This document shows, piece by piece, positions 44,101 through 59,100 of a stretch of 64,000 nucleotides of DNA. The stretch lies in NCBI GenBank assembly GCA_028673005.1, contig CM054116.1:68895315-68959314 (forward strand). The letters run 5' to 3'. Within the stretch, counting starts at the first letter, position 1. The number at the start of each line of letters is the position of its first letter. This stretch comes from Tanypteryx hageni (Eukaryota; Arthropoda; Insecta; Odonata; Petaluridae). The translations under genes were made by a program, and so were the position numbers. The notes beneath the pieces were generated by a model, which was not told where the DNA came from, searched no databases, and saw nothing but the letters and a program-made list of their open reading frames with translations.

Positions 44101-47100
44101 GTTAGCCTCTCTAAAATTTAACAAGGCCAAGAATGCAGATTGACTGAGGGTTGTCGAGGCAGAACTATTCCAATTGCTGCCCTTTTTTTGTGGCCATGGA
44201 TATCTGTGATCACTACCAATTGGATTTTCTTCTCCCCACTCAACAATCACAGCTGTTTTATTATACAACTTATGAGTAGCTTGCAGCGTATCTGCTATCT
44301 TAGAGCCACGGCCCAAGTCTGCATCAGAAATGTTAAATGATCACTTTTGGTTTATAATGAATGACTAGGAAAGAATTAAGATTGTTTCACAAAGAAATAA
44401 TATTATAATAGATAAATAAACTAATGATTTTCAAATTGATGCATCATTATTTTTCAGAAATAACTTTTTACACAGTAATTTTTCACTATTTTATTATATG
44501 TTTAGGACAGAGGTGGGGAAACTATGGCCTGGGGGCCCCATCAGGCCATGGAGATAATTTTATATGGCCCATGGTGTCATCATGAAAGCATGAAATGCAA
44601 TACAGACAATTTTGTATTTGTTGGTTGAAATTAGTGCCAGAAAACTTGTGGAGTTTTGACGATAAAATATTATTAATTATCAATTTTCAGCAATAGAATC
44701 CTTTGCATTTTCTCAAGTAACTTCTGATATGGAACCTAATGCGACTTGCCTGAACAATAGCAAAGTTTTCCTGCCTCTGACTTACAACCATGGTTTCGAC
44801 ATGATATGTCATCCTCAGGTACAAAGTGTATAAAGTTATTTCTGATAATGGAAATATTCCACAAACTTATGTCTAAAACAGTAATAATATTCTAATTGAA
44901 TTTTCATTTAAAGTAAAGAGTAAAACTTTTGTATACCATTCATATCATTATATAATTGTACCTTAGGACTAAGATGCTGAGCGTACCTGACACTAAGCAC
45001 CGGAAAAGGCAAAAATTTCGTCCCAATGCATAGGGAACAGATATGGATCCTCCTGGTGCAAATACTACCACACGGACCTTTCTGATTGCACGCAGCATAG
45101 ACACCACTTCAGTAGCACGACATGCCTCGAGGGGAGATATGAGTATGAGAGTTTCCATACCTTCCGGCATTTCAATGTCACCCTTGCATGGGGATGCAGA
45201 AGCACTTTGCGCAGATGTGGCTGTGCTTGTCGAAGGTAAATCACGAGAGCTTAAGTATGGAGAAACAGCACATGTTTTCCTGATATTTGCCGACAGGTCT
45301 TGATTTTTTGGATCAGAGTGCAACATACTTGGAGAGATTTGATTTGATTTGTGATTATCGGCTGGCAATTTGGAGATTGATTCAGTAAAGGAATGGTTCG
45401 AACTTTTCTCAGAATTCTTGCTTTTCCATACCAAATCCAGTTTTCCTTGCTTAATAGACACATCTTGGTCTGTAGATGATCCTACAGCTTTATTTAAGGA
45501 ACCCAAACATTGGTTAGAAATGTGAGAGGGAGGATTTCTGGTTTCAGTTACAGTTGGTTTCTCATCATCTGACAAATCCCAGTTGTCAAATAGATCAGCT
45601 GACCAGTTGCTGGCTATTTCATCGAATAGATGTGGAAAAGCCTTTCTTTCAGCCACTTCATTAGGTAGGTCATCACCTTTTTGTCCACTGCATGATTGTA
45701 TGCCAGCATTGTTAACAGGCAAATTTCCATGGTTTCTATCACTACTTTTCTTTTCTAAATCACCCGCATTTAATTCACAAGTCCTCCTCTCAGTAAAAGC
45801 TCTTGAATCACTGCTATTACTTCTGTCCAAAATTTTCCTATTCTTTTCTTCCTCAAACAATTCCCTGTAATTCTTTTCACTTGAACTTGGATGTGATTTC
45901 TTAACATTTATTGGCTCTTTGGCATGCAGCTCATCATCCTTCTTCCTAGCACCAAATTCTGACATGCTATCACTTCCTAAACTCATCCTCTTCATCGGCG
46001 GATCACAGGGTTTATCTTCTTCGTCTGAACTGTCATGCACAACAATTCTTTTTCTTTTACGTTTGTTCCCCTTACTATTAGCAATCTCTTGTTTCTGAGG
46101 TCGTTTAATTTTCACTACTTCTATCTCATCCTCAGAAGACAAAAAGTCTCTCTTTTTCCTCTTTTGACTTTTCTTGTCTTTAGACTTCCTGGATAATATG
46201 ACCTCAAGAACTTCCAACTCATCCACTGAGCTTGCAGCATCTTCCTCAGCATCTGATCCCTCTTCTTCACCATCAACACAAAAGGAGTCCTACCATGATA
46301 AAATTTTTGGATTAAGAACAACCATAAGAATACTTCATTTCAAAGTTATACAAATGCCTTAAATAAGAATTGTTACAAACAAAATTTACCAAATGAATCA
46401 AAAAGCAATAAAATTCATCACTCACATTCATGTAACAAGAGTCAGACGGATCAGGAGCATATGCTTCTGGAGACTTTGCATTGTTTTCCTTTTCTGAAAT
46501 GAGCAGTGGAAGATGTGGAATCTTGAATTTTGCATTGCGTGGACTTCTTATAGATTGTAAATACTTGGCATGAATGCTGCATTGTGAGAAATGTAACAAC
46601 AATTACAAATTAGTTTTCATGTCATCGCAGTGCAGTGCAAATAAAAAGATATACAGTAAGTGCTGCTTAATGTGATCACATAGGGTTAAATTTAAATGAT
46701 TACTATATTTTGTGTCATAAAAGTTGCACCCATGTATAAGATGCACTCCTATATATGTGGCCATTTTCTAGTTTTAAAATATTTTTACTCATAAAAACAG
46801 ATTTGTTTGGATAAGGACATAAGATTCATCAGTGGTTAAAAAACAACAAAGTTAATTATTGGTTGAAAAGTATCTATTAGTTTAATAATTTTGAAAATAC
46901 CATATTTACTTGCTCATAAGCTGCACTTTCTTCAAATTTTTTTCTCCAGAATGAGAATGCGGCTTATATGTAAGGGAAAAAACAGGAAAATCCAAAAATG
47001 TGAGATAATCGTTAAAATTCACTAGGAAATCGCTAAAAGACTCAGTGATTCAATGTGCAGGATATGGCTTATAAAAAATTGCATATTCACTGCAATAAAT

Positions 47101-50100
47101 AAAAAAGGAGAAAAGAAACAATATTATTACTGATGACGGAGTTACAAATGTCAGATTTTGCAGGTGATTGTTACGGTAACTCCAGGGGCCTGCGAGAAAA
47201 ATGCTGTAGTCTGACAGATATTGTCACAGTTTAGTCTCATATTAGGGGGCCTGGTGCTGCAATTGCAGCACCAGGCCACTAGAAGTAGGAAAAATTAATT
47301 TTCTGTATTGGATTTGCTACCTAATCGTAACTGACTCTTCAAAGGAGGAATTTACAGCAAAGATGCATGCGTCTTCCCTGCCCCTCTTCTCTGACGCAAT
47401 CCTCTCCCCTCTGTTCCCCTCCACTCTCCTATCTTGCCACCAAATGCACACGCCTTCCCCACCCCTCCTTTCTGATGCAATCCTCTCTCCTCCATCCCCT
47501 CCACTCTCCTCTCTTTCTGGCCATAAATACAGATGCTAGCATATTATAATAAGGATTATGATAATTATATTGTGAGAAACATTTCGGTAGTGTTACTTTT
47601 GGCTCGAAAGTCGTTGCAATTTTCCGTCGCTTTCCACACACAGCATGTTCAGATAAAAAGTTGCATATTCCAAGATTTTCGGTAATACTGTCCTTTGCAA
47701 CCCGCGGAATGAATATATTTCTGATCGTTTACAAATAATTCACCAAAACGCTTTATTATTATAAATAATAATATGAATTCTACAGAATGAATGCAGGTGT
47801 TTGAATTTGTATGTAGTTCATAGAAAACCTTTATCAATACCAAAAAGTGTCTTGAGAATTTGAAAAGTGTGTCTATTTAAATTTTTAGTGAAATATCTTA
47901 TGAGCATTGAAACCATCATTGTATAAGATGCAGCATGATTTTAGGATACATTTTTGTGACAAAAAGTGTCTTATACACAGAAAATACGATAAATTAAGTG
48001 GCTGATAAAAATAAATGGCAGACTTTCTTAAAATAGAGCAGGTTTTGGAATTCCATGCTTGACTACAGTAACCAAAAATTAAAATTGACCATTGACAACA
48101 AAAGACAGCACATATTGTAATTATGACTAGTCAAACTAATATATATATATATCAAACAAAGGTTGTAGAAAATGAAATTTCCTACAACTTTTATTCCAAT
48201 ACATTTTTACATTTATCAAATATTAAAGCAAATATTTCAAAATAATGGATAAGTGACAAGAGTAAACACCCACTTCCGGTCGACCAATTTTTACCAAAAA
48301 CTAATCAGATCTTCTAACTTTTATAAAAATGTTAAATATAAAATTTTGCATTGACCTGATTAATAGTTTTTGAGTTAGAGCACCCACAAAAATCTATCAC
48401 ATACAGACAGACGGACACACACACATCATCAAGAAAATAGTCAAAATGTGTTCAGGGGACCTTAAAACATGTATTTCCGTTGAAATCTCGAATTCGATTT
48501 TTTTCATGAAAACAATACTTTCTCTATACTTCGTATATGGAGAAAGTAAAAAAAGAGCACAATATTTATTCATTTATTATTTTCTTTGGGGCAGAGAAAT
48601 CATCAATGCTGACTTACTCAACTTCGCCTCCTTCCTGGGAGTTGGGCAAACCATCGTTGATGAAGCTGGGGTCATAGTATTGGCTATGCCCTATATTGTC
48701 ATCGTCTTCATCACTTGACAATTTTCTAACACCTGCTCCTAAAAAGGATTCCTCTGCCTGGGATTCAAGGAACTCACAACGCCTCCGGCTACGGCCACCA
48801 CGTCTCAGCTAAAAGAAATGAATACAAATCGTAAGGCTAGCTTCTTAATACTGAGCGAGGGCAGCAATTTCACCTGTAGTTTCTCAAATATAAGGCAATT
48901 GAGGAATTTGAATGGATAATAAAGGCAATCTCTAAATATCTTAATAAGACTATCAAAGCAATAGTCAAAGACAGCAATGAAGTTTTTTAATACTTCCTTA
49001 ATATAAGAGATTATAACTACGTAGTTTGAAATTAATCCTAGCACATAAGTTTGATGCATTAGTTTGAACAAAATTAATTAAATATATGGTTTTTTTCCTA
49101 ACTATACAATTATTTTTAATCGTGTACAAAAATAACCATCAGCATGGAATATGATTAGGTGGTTTTCACACTGAGACTGACTAATGAAAATAGAGAATTC
49201 TGTAATCTTAAAGACAGTGTCAGACACTACAAGAGAATTTTGTCACCTCTTTGTTTCATTTGATCAGAGTGAAACCCTTCATGCATGACTATGGGTTCTA
49301 CTATATTTAATGCTGTCTCATCTTGCATAAGCACATTCTGTTTTGTCTTGACTAACCGGCATGGAAGGCACCTGAGATTACAGCACACACTATTTTCATT
49401 AGTCAGTTTCAGTTAAATCTCCATGTTGGTGGGTCAGAATTTGTGGTGTTGGGTTGAGCTTTTCATGCAGAAATGTCAAACTTGGACAATAAATATGTGC
49501 TACTTGTAAAGGAAGGGTATTTAAAATCCAAAAATGAAGCACTATAATTAAAAATATTGTGGAAAATGTTTGCAGGGTTCACTTCGGTCCACTGCTCTCC
49601 AATCATGTGTGTCCCTTCCAATTCTTAAATCAATTTCCACGTCACAATAGTGGATGCTCAAAGACATCTTCATTATCTGACATCTTGTCTCCAACTGACA
49701 AATCAGCGTGAAAGAGATCTGCTTAACCCTCGAGTACTCGTGCATGGGTCCGATTGACCGGGACCAACTTTAAATATTCATATCTTGTTACTTAGATATG
49801 TGTCTAACTTCATTCTTCTAGTAGCTAAGTTTGATTATGCTTTAAACGTGTCAAATGCTTTCGTGGGTACCGAATCGAAAATTTAAAGATGCAGAAGAGC
49901 AAATAATTTGGAATGAATAATAATATAATAAAAATAATTTGCGATGAATTAACGGTATACCACTTTGTACTCGAATTTAAGATGACCCTCGATTTTTGAA
50001 AGCTGAAATTTGGACCGAAGCCTCGTCTTGGATTTGGGTAAATAGTAGTAGTTAAAATTAATTAAACTGTTTTTTATTTTGTATTGAGAGATTTTTAGGA

Positions 50101-53100
50101 TCAATAATAATTTTAAAGAATATTCTGGCCTTCTGATCATTCTTTCTTAAGCTTTAAAATACATTGGTTGATTCGACTAAGCACAAGTACTCATGTCACA
50201 ATTTACAGCATAAGTACTCGAGGGTTAATTTAATCTTGTCATGCCTTGACTAACCAATGTGAAGGCAGTCACAGAGAAACGCTAATTCATTTCCAGTAAT
50301 AATTAACAGTTTATAAGGAAGAGTTTTAATTCAAGAGTGAATTACTGATCTTGTCTTATAGATAAATTCAAAATGACAAACAATGTCTCCATAAATCACA
50401 ACTGGTTAAATATCAACACCTAATGGTTAAACAGTTTAATTTAAAATACTGCAAAATTTTACAGTCGTGCACAAATCCTAGGTACTGAACAAACAAAGCA
50501 ATTAAAAAAACTGATGGTACGCCATATTACATATTTGAATTTCCATGTAATCATTGTAATCAAGGGGTTTCTAAATGTTATCCCAATTATGGAATTTAAA
50601 AAAATTGAGAAATTGCATCATAAGTTAACCAAAGGAAATGTAGATGTAAACAATATTAATAGGAGACAAGGAAACTTACCCTGATAGGTGGCTTCTCCTC
50701 TGAACTGATGGAGATCTCTTTAGAACTGTTAGCTGCTGGTGTTCTTTTTTGGGTTTTTTTGACACCTAAACTTTCAAAGTCATCACTATTTTCGTTGTCC
50801 TCAAAACCTTCCAAGTCTTCCCAGTCATTCCAATCCTCATTAATTTCATTCCCATCTTCCTCCTGAATCTTGTTACTTTTCTGTGTATCACTTTGTGATT
50901 TTGTATGTTTTACATCTTCAAACTTATCTTCCTCACAGCTATCTGATGACAGATTGACAACATCTAAGACTTCTTTAAACTTGGAAGCAGAGGAAAAATT
51001 CTTTTTCCGCTTCACATCTAAACTCATCCATTCACGCTCTGGATGTTTATACTTTTTGTCATCTAATTTCTTTGACTCGGTATGATTTTGCCTATGACAT
51101 TCTGAATGCTGTTTATTAAACTGTTTTTGGGCACCACGTTCAGGTGTTAATGTTTTTGATTCTGAGTCATTGTATACTGTAGAGTACTGATCAACGATTT
51201 TTTCAAAGTTAAAACTTTGGTCCTCAAACTCAGAGGATTCAGATGAGATGATGCACTTTTTAACAATTTTCTTCTGCCCAGGTGTTAAGTTACATTCTGT
51301 ACTTTCCAACTCTTGGCCGCCGCTTATTTTAGTGAATTTATTGATAACTTCCTCAAAATTGAAAATTTCAGCACCCTCAAAACCAGACAGCTCAGATGAA
51401 ACATTTAATATGTTACCATTAGTCTTTTTTCTCAGTTGTTCATTACACAATACATCCGCATCTTTTGTTATTTTTCCTCTTTGGGGTTCAGCAAGCCCAA
51501 CTGATGTTGCAACCTTTCTCTCTGATGTGATTTCATCAATCCAGCTGTCACCTTTATCAATTTTCATGCCCTTATTGTTAGGCTTTGAATTAAAAGCTGT
51601 TTTATCTATGCATTCTGTTTTGGTGTCTTTGTTAACATTGGAGCCCTTATCATTAGACAAAGATGGCCTGGTAACTTTGGCACTGCAATTTGTTTCAATC
51701 TGTCTTTTGTTATCCTTTTGGCCAAGAGTTAGTTTATTCTTAGTTGTAGGGACAGTTTTGGACAGCCAACCATCTGCATTCCAGCCTCCAAGGACAGAAA
51801 CAGCAACAAGAGGTAGGGCATTTTTTGACTTTTGGACAAAATTTTCGCCTTCATGTCTTGAGGTATTTTCAGCATGTACACCAAAGTCACTTTTTCTAAG
51901 AGATTCATTTATTTTCATCTCTCCATCCTCTATATTTCTCAATAATTCTTCATTCTTTTTAGAATATTCCTGTGCGATTCCTGATTTTGTTTGAATCTCC
52001 TTTACACTTGACAACTCCACTTTCTCAGACTCCTGCTCTTTCTCCTCAACTTCCCCACTCTCTCTAAGCCAAGCTTCTGTGTCATCTTCTGCAAAAAGGT
52101 CAGCACTAATATCTAGCAACGCTTCACCTCCTATATCGAAGTTGATTTCTTTATCGGTAGTTTCATCATTTCCTTCCTCTGGGGGGCCTTCATTACTGTG
52201 ATTGTTCTTTGGATTGCCAATCTCAGTGTCTATAACAGGCGAGACAAGATCATGCTCTTTAACATCAGAACACTTTTTAACAGATTCGTCTTTTGTACAC
52301 TGCCCCCTAACTTGACCTCCCTCAATCATTTTAATATGGATATTAGGATTAAATTCATTCCTTATATTTTGTTTTGTTGGTTCATTTTTCCTTTCCATTA
52401 CTTCACTTTCCTTTGTCTGACTTTTATAACTTTTGGTTGGTATTTCTGGTCCAGATAACAGGTCCAACATTTGTGTCACGGTAAAGGATTGACTATTGAA
52501 CTGGTTCCCTAGTTCTTTTCCCATTTTGCTCCTTAAAAGCTTGCCTTGGAGTAGAGGAAATGGATCAGCAATTTTTGTGATAACTTCACTAGATTTCTCA
52601 ACATAACCTTTGGAAGAGTCTTCACCTTTATCATCTAAACTAGGATTGGTTATAAAATTTTTTGAAACTTTTGACGAATAGATTTTGTGATTTTCCAGGC
52701 TAACACCTACTGATTTGGTGTCCAATGAAATGATTCCATGACCTGCTTCACCACCATGAGCTGATTTGGCATCGTCCCCAATTTCTTCAACATAGTTGTC
52801 CAGTTCAAAAAATGTCTTATCATCATCTGTGTCAGACTTAAATTCATCTTCCCAGCCAAGATCAAAATTGGGTATTTCATAATTAATTTCATTTTCTATT
52901 TGTTCTACAACTTTTAATGAGGATGACTGTGAAACATTTTCCATTTTATTTGGGGGAGCTATTTGCTCCTGTGGCGACAAGCCTTTAATACTTGAGGGAG
53001 AAAACAATTCATCTTCAGAGAAGTCTACATCATATGGGAATAGATCAAAATTTGCATCTGCAGGTTTCTTAGATTTATCTACTATTGGAGATGTTAAACA

Positions 53101-56100
53101 AGCAGTAGTAGGGAAGAGGTTCTTACGATGGACTTTGGGTGTTGAACTTGCCATAAACAAGGGTTGCTTTTTGGCTCCAATCACAGGACTAGCGGATGGA
53201 GTTGTCTTACACATTAAAATATCTTGGTCAGTGGGAGTATTCTCTTGACTGCCATGGATGGACTTAACTTCATTGATGTCGGGGGAAGAAATTTTGTGAT
53301 TTGTAACATCCTGAACTATATGTTTAATAGGAGTTTTCTCAGAGACATCATCAATATATCCAAGTTTATTAGTATTCCTCTCCTTGGTGAAAATAGTTTT
53401 ACTTGAAACAGGGATATGCTCTTCCATTTTATCAATCTCATTGCAGATATCATCAACAAATCCAACCACACCAGTGTTTACTTTATTGCTTTTTTTACCA
53501 AACACATTAAACAATAAATTCTCCTCAGGAAGATTGCCAGTATAGCTAGGGTTGCCATTTGTGCTCCGTTTGTTTTTGCATTTCAGTAGTGATTTTGGCT
53601 CAACTAATTTGTAATCTGCATCTTTTTCAGTAATATTTTCTACTAGATTACCGGCTTTTTTCCTGATGTGAGTTGCTTCATTTAGACCTTTTGTCTTTTT
53701 AACAACAGGTGATATACTCTGAACAGAAGTTGATAAGAAACAAAAATCCTGGTTCCCCTTAGTTGGCGAATTAAGGTTACTTTTGCATGGTGAGCTATCA
53801 ATTGTTTCTAATGGAGAATATATGAAAGAATCCGGCTTCCATGCATCAACCTTTTTTACTTCCTCAGCAACATTGAAATTGAGGAGGACTTCTGCTGTGA
53901 GGAAGTCAAGAGATCCAACACTGTTCAAAGGAGTCAGACTGCTAACAGTGTGCTTTATTTGAAAATGAGAAGCTATGACACTACATCTGTAGGAAGAATC
54001 ACTTTTTAAACAGGAACAGCAAAAATCTCCAAAAATACTAGTCACTGCATTCTCCAAATCCTTTAAATCTGGTGGAAGTACAAATGCTGAACTGCCCTCA
54101 TGTTCATCTTTTTTGTAAATAGCTGCCTGAAAAACACAGGTCACCTCTTCATCTATTATCATCACATCATTCAATTCATTGTGGACTTTTGACTGTATTT
54201 TTCCTCCACCAACAAAGTCATCATCTTCAAATTGTTCTTCAATTTCAGTGACAGGCTCAAAAGCATTGGCTTTTTGTTTATTAAAGAAATCTTGAATCCC
54301 TTTTCCAGGCTTTTTGGACACTGAAGCCTTAACTACCCTCTTTCTATTTTTACCTTTCCCTTTACCCTTACTTGTACTTGGAGCAGTCTCTTCAGCATCT
54401 ACATCACCTTTTTCCTCATCCTCATTCCTTCTTGCAAGTCCTATTAAGAATGTAAATGTTGATTTCATATTACAATGAGCGAAATAATCATTCAATGAAT
54501 TTTGTAGTTCTATGGGTAATAATTTAACTTTAACGAAAACAGTCACAAGTCAGTTAAACTCAATGAATCAATTGAAAACTAAAATGCTAAGAATATAAGA
54601 GGAATTTAAAACAAATTAAAGGATTAAATGTTCAAAGATGGAAAAATATTATTCTATTTAGGTTTATAAAAAAACAATAAAAAATCACTGAGCTCAACTC
54701 ATATGTGAAGTAAAATTGACAATATAAATAAATAGCTACAATGGCCTTAAAAATCTAATGTAATACACCATATTTTTCGGGCTAGAAGACTCACTTTTTT
54801 CTCAGAAAAATGATTCCTAAAATCAGCCTGTATCTTATCGACTGAAAGTAAGCTTATTACTGTATTCAGTAGCGACATTCAGGAACCCACTGATTCCCAA
54901 AATGGAATAATTGGCAGTCATTCACAGAAAAATCATTACAGGGGCAGATCAACCTATCAGGCATTCAGGCAGCCCCCGATGGGCTATTCACATTTACCCT
55001 AAAAGTAGCAACATTTAAAATGTATAAAATAATTTGTTGAAATATTTATGCCACAACATGGAAAAACAATAAAATAATGTTAATTCCTATGTGAATAATG
55101 TTTGTGAGTATATATAAATATTTAAATAAAAATATCATATAACTATAAGGGCCAGTTCAGATAAAAACCCCCGGGCCGATATTCTCCCTTGATCCACCCC
55201 TGAAAATATACATTATTAATAATTAATAGTGAACAATTGTATATACAGTAAAACCTTATGCAACATGAATTCTTATAATATATTTTCATGATTGCGCTTT
55301 ATTACTGTCTGCTCACAATAATTACAATTTTGGTGTTTGCAATGTTTGTTACTATGTTAAATTCCTAATGAGCCTGTTGAATATCTTGATTAATGCCACG
55401 GAACATTAGATATCTGATAGATGCCATAAAAATTTTATTAATATCTAGGATAAATACTGTTACATGTATTGGGATCACTATAGTAACAAGAGTAAAAAGA
55501 TATGTCTAAACTATTAGCTATAAGCAATAAAGTATGGAAACTGAGCAGCAGAACGTCATTTCGGTGAATTTCTCACAGAAAAACTGATTTGTGAATGGAG
55601 AAAACAAGAGAAAAAAGTGAAGTTGACATGAAAAGAGAAAGTCTTTGTAAACTTGGGCCTAAATGGTCAAAACTAGAGGAAGTGAAAAAATAGATAGTAG
55701 CACAGAGAAAGTTTTGCTGTATCGATCAAAATGGTTATGTACGAGCCAAAAATAGTTGCTGAGAAAAAAACGACTAGTTGAGTGTACGCATCTTTATTAA
55801 ATGTGAATTCCATTTATTAAGAATTAAAATATCATCTTGCACTCAAGTTTAAGGAAGTAATTTTGGTATGTCTATGTATGGATGTCTATACTTGTGACGT
55901 ATGTGGCACACTCCTACAACTTAATTAATAAGACTGCCAAGTGCATGCAGGGCACATTTAGCTATACTAGTTTTGAAGGAATTAATTATGTTTTAGATTG
56001 TTACTATTTACTTTCATGAATTAAGTTTATATAAACAATATATTTAATTGTTATCACACCATAATATTTTCTTCAAATGCTGCCAGATATGGACTTAATC

Positions 56101-59100
56101 ACAGCTAGGAATGATGCATGACATAGCCCCCATTCCTAAATGCTTTGGTGAATAAAAAACTTTTACATGAAAAATCTTCTAAAGAATCAGGATGCATCTT
56201 ATAGCTTGAAAAATATGGTATACAAAAGCCAGTTTCTTGCTTGCTTGTGTGCGTGTAATTCTATAACTCAACAACTACAGAATGGAGAAACAAGTAGGAG
56301 GTGTCATATTAAATGCAATAAAGAATACATACAGTGGTGTGAAAAGATTTGTAAACTGATTTAATTGACCAGTTTAATTTTTAAAACATTTTTTTCTTTT
56401 AGTTTTCCATTTGAATAACATGGAAACGAGTGCAGCATATTTTTAATTTGCATTTTAAAATTAATTACAATCGAGCTCAAAACTTGGGACTTAAATGATC
56501 ATATGCCTGAAAGTACACAGTATGTTTTGATTGAAGAGAGAATTCAAATCCATGTCGAAATATCACGAAAACATATTTTGAAGCTTAAAAATGCCCATTT
56601 TTCATGGCTCTAACAATGAGAAATTATAAATTATATGACAACGTAATTGCATTGTTGCCACCAATGGGAGTTCAATACTTATAAATAGGAAATAAACATC
56701 CTTGCTATGCTTAATTTCATTTTTGTTTTGTTTACATATCAACAAATGTATATTTTTTAGAAGAGTTTTAGATGATAATATTCACTGCATTCAATTCACC
56801 AAAGTCTACTTACCGTCTGACAAACTAGATGTGTGACTTAAATCAACTTTTAATATAATACAATTATAATGATAATGATATAATTAACATTTATTTGCTA
56901 AGATTTATTAACTGTTGAGAATGTGACATTCATATTTTTAAGGAACCAGTGTTTTATGTTGTGCTGTAGTAGATTCACTAAATCTGTTGAAATTTAACAG
57001 GCACTTACACTAGTATTTCATAAATGAGATGCTAATAAAGAAAAATCATGTAGGAAAAATCCAGTGATTTCATCCAAGCATAATAAACTGTAAGAATATA
57101 AAGGTATGTAAATGCTAAGAGATGCATTTGCTTTTTGACAGTCTTACTATTATTGAAATGAAGCATTTCATTTTTAGTAAAAACAAACACTCATGAAATA
57201 TTGTATCCCTTACTTTCATTGACTTCATCATCACTGCATAAATCTTCCACATTTTCGGCTTTAACTTTCCCCTTCCCTTTCTTCTTCACTTTTTGGTCCT
57301 TTGTTTTTCCAGCCTTGCCTTTTCCTTTCTTTGCCTTCTTATCATCTTCTTCGTTGAATTTTGGCACAACCATTGGCATCATGTGACATTTTGGATCAGT
57401 TCCTTCGTTGATATACATGAAATTAGTTAGTTATTTGCATTTCCAAAGTAATGATTCACAGAAAAAATAAAAACAATGATTAGAGAATGATACTTATAAC
57501 ACTACACGATTAAAATCCAATTGCCATATTACCTGACTACAAGAGATTTTTTCCTTTTTTTAACTCTAGGTTGGGGTCATCTTATGTTCACAAACAAAGA
57601 AATGAATATATAAAAAATAGTGACCAGTCTAGCATGGTTTAAAACTAGGGTTGCCAGATTTTTGAAATCACAAATCGGGACATGTACACATTTTTGAAAT
57701 ATTAAGTCGGGACATTAATATGAAATCAAATTCAAGACAAAATTATATCAAAACCATCTGGTTTTGATCTAATTAACAGGAGCAAATTTATTCAAACAAC
57801 ATGTACAATGCATGCAATGACGATCCCTTTAAGGTACATAACCTTGTATAATATTAGCACTCCACACATACAGTAAAACCAGTTTCAAGTGGTGGGTGAG
57901 ATGCGCACAAGATAGAAAGGAATTGCATTAGGAGCAAAGGAAATAGACCACCAGGCCAAGCACATATAGTACACTCTGAGCAGAAAGCATTGTTCATGCG
58001 ATGAAGTCACTGTATGTACCACTACAAACCTAGCAGTTGCTGGTTGGTAGCATTCATGCTCCGATTAAAATTTTAAGTGTTGAACAATTCTGTTTAAAAA
58101 GAGGGACTTCTGAAATATATGTCAGGATGCAGGAAACACCTTATCAAATTGGGACAATCCCGCAAAAATCGGGATGCCTGGCAACCATATTTAAAACACA
58201 TTTATCTATTTATCATATAGTGATGACAATTTCTAGACATTTAAATAAAAAATAACTGAAATAATCTTGTTTCATTTATTTGCTTTGCTATGTCAATAGA
58301 ACATTTTTTTCTTAAGAATTACATTCTGTAAACGGGTATCATCTTATAGTCAGATCAATACAGTAAATCAAAGATTTCTATTAAAAGAAAGGATGAACAT
58401 CACTTCTTACCTGGAGGCAGAACACGAGGATTGTTGCGACACAGAAAAGATGCCAATACTTTGCTTGTAATCAGAGACTTCACAATAGTGCTTTTCTGAC
58501 GAAGACCCATTTTGTGTTTCTGCATTTAAAATAAATTACATTCAAGTATTTAAATACAAAATGTTTTCTTTTCTGGATAAGTTGAATAATTTAAAATAGA
58601 AGATTATGCGGAATGCATGTCTAAATACATAAATACAAGCAAACACAAAAATATAAATATTTACTCCAACAGAGACTTTAAATTTAATATTCAAATGTCT
58701 TATGCAAGAGGAAAATATTCCTTAAATTTAAAATAATGTTTAATTCTATTTTACAGTAATTAAATAAATTAAAATTATACGCTGTGTTCACCATATTGAA
58801 AACAGCCATAGGGAAAATTACTATAAAGAAAAGAAGCTCAACATTCAGCTTACCTGTTCTTCCCAATCTTGGGTGACAAGTGTCACAACTCGACCCTCCC
58901 TCTTCCTTCCTGTACGTCCCATTCTTTGTACCAACCTCAATGGAGAAGAATGAGGTGCGTCATAGCATACAATGAGGTCAACCTCACCAATGTCTAAACC
59001 TTCCTCCCCAACACATGTAGACACAAGGACATTGTATCCACCATCTCGAAAGCCACGGACTGCCTAAAATTGCACATTAATACTTTTTAAAACTTACAGT

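Noticed and set aside
51248..51994. 248-codon plus-strand frame
   Set aside because: It is the antisense shadow of the large FANCM exon, which has clear splice borders and phase agreement.
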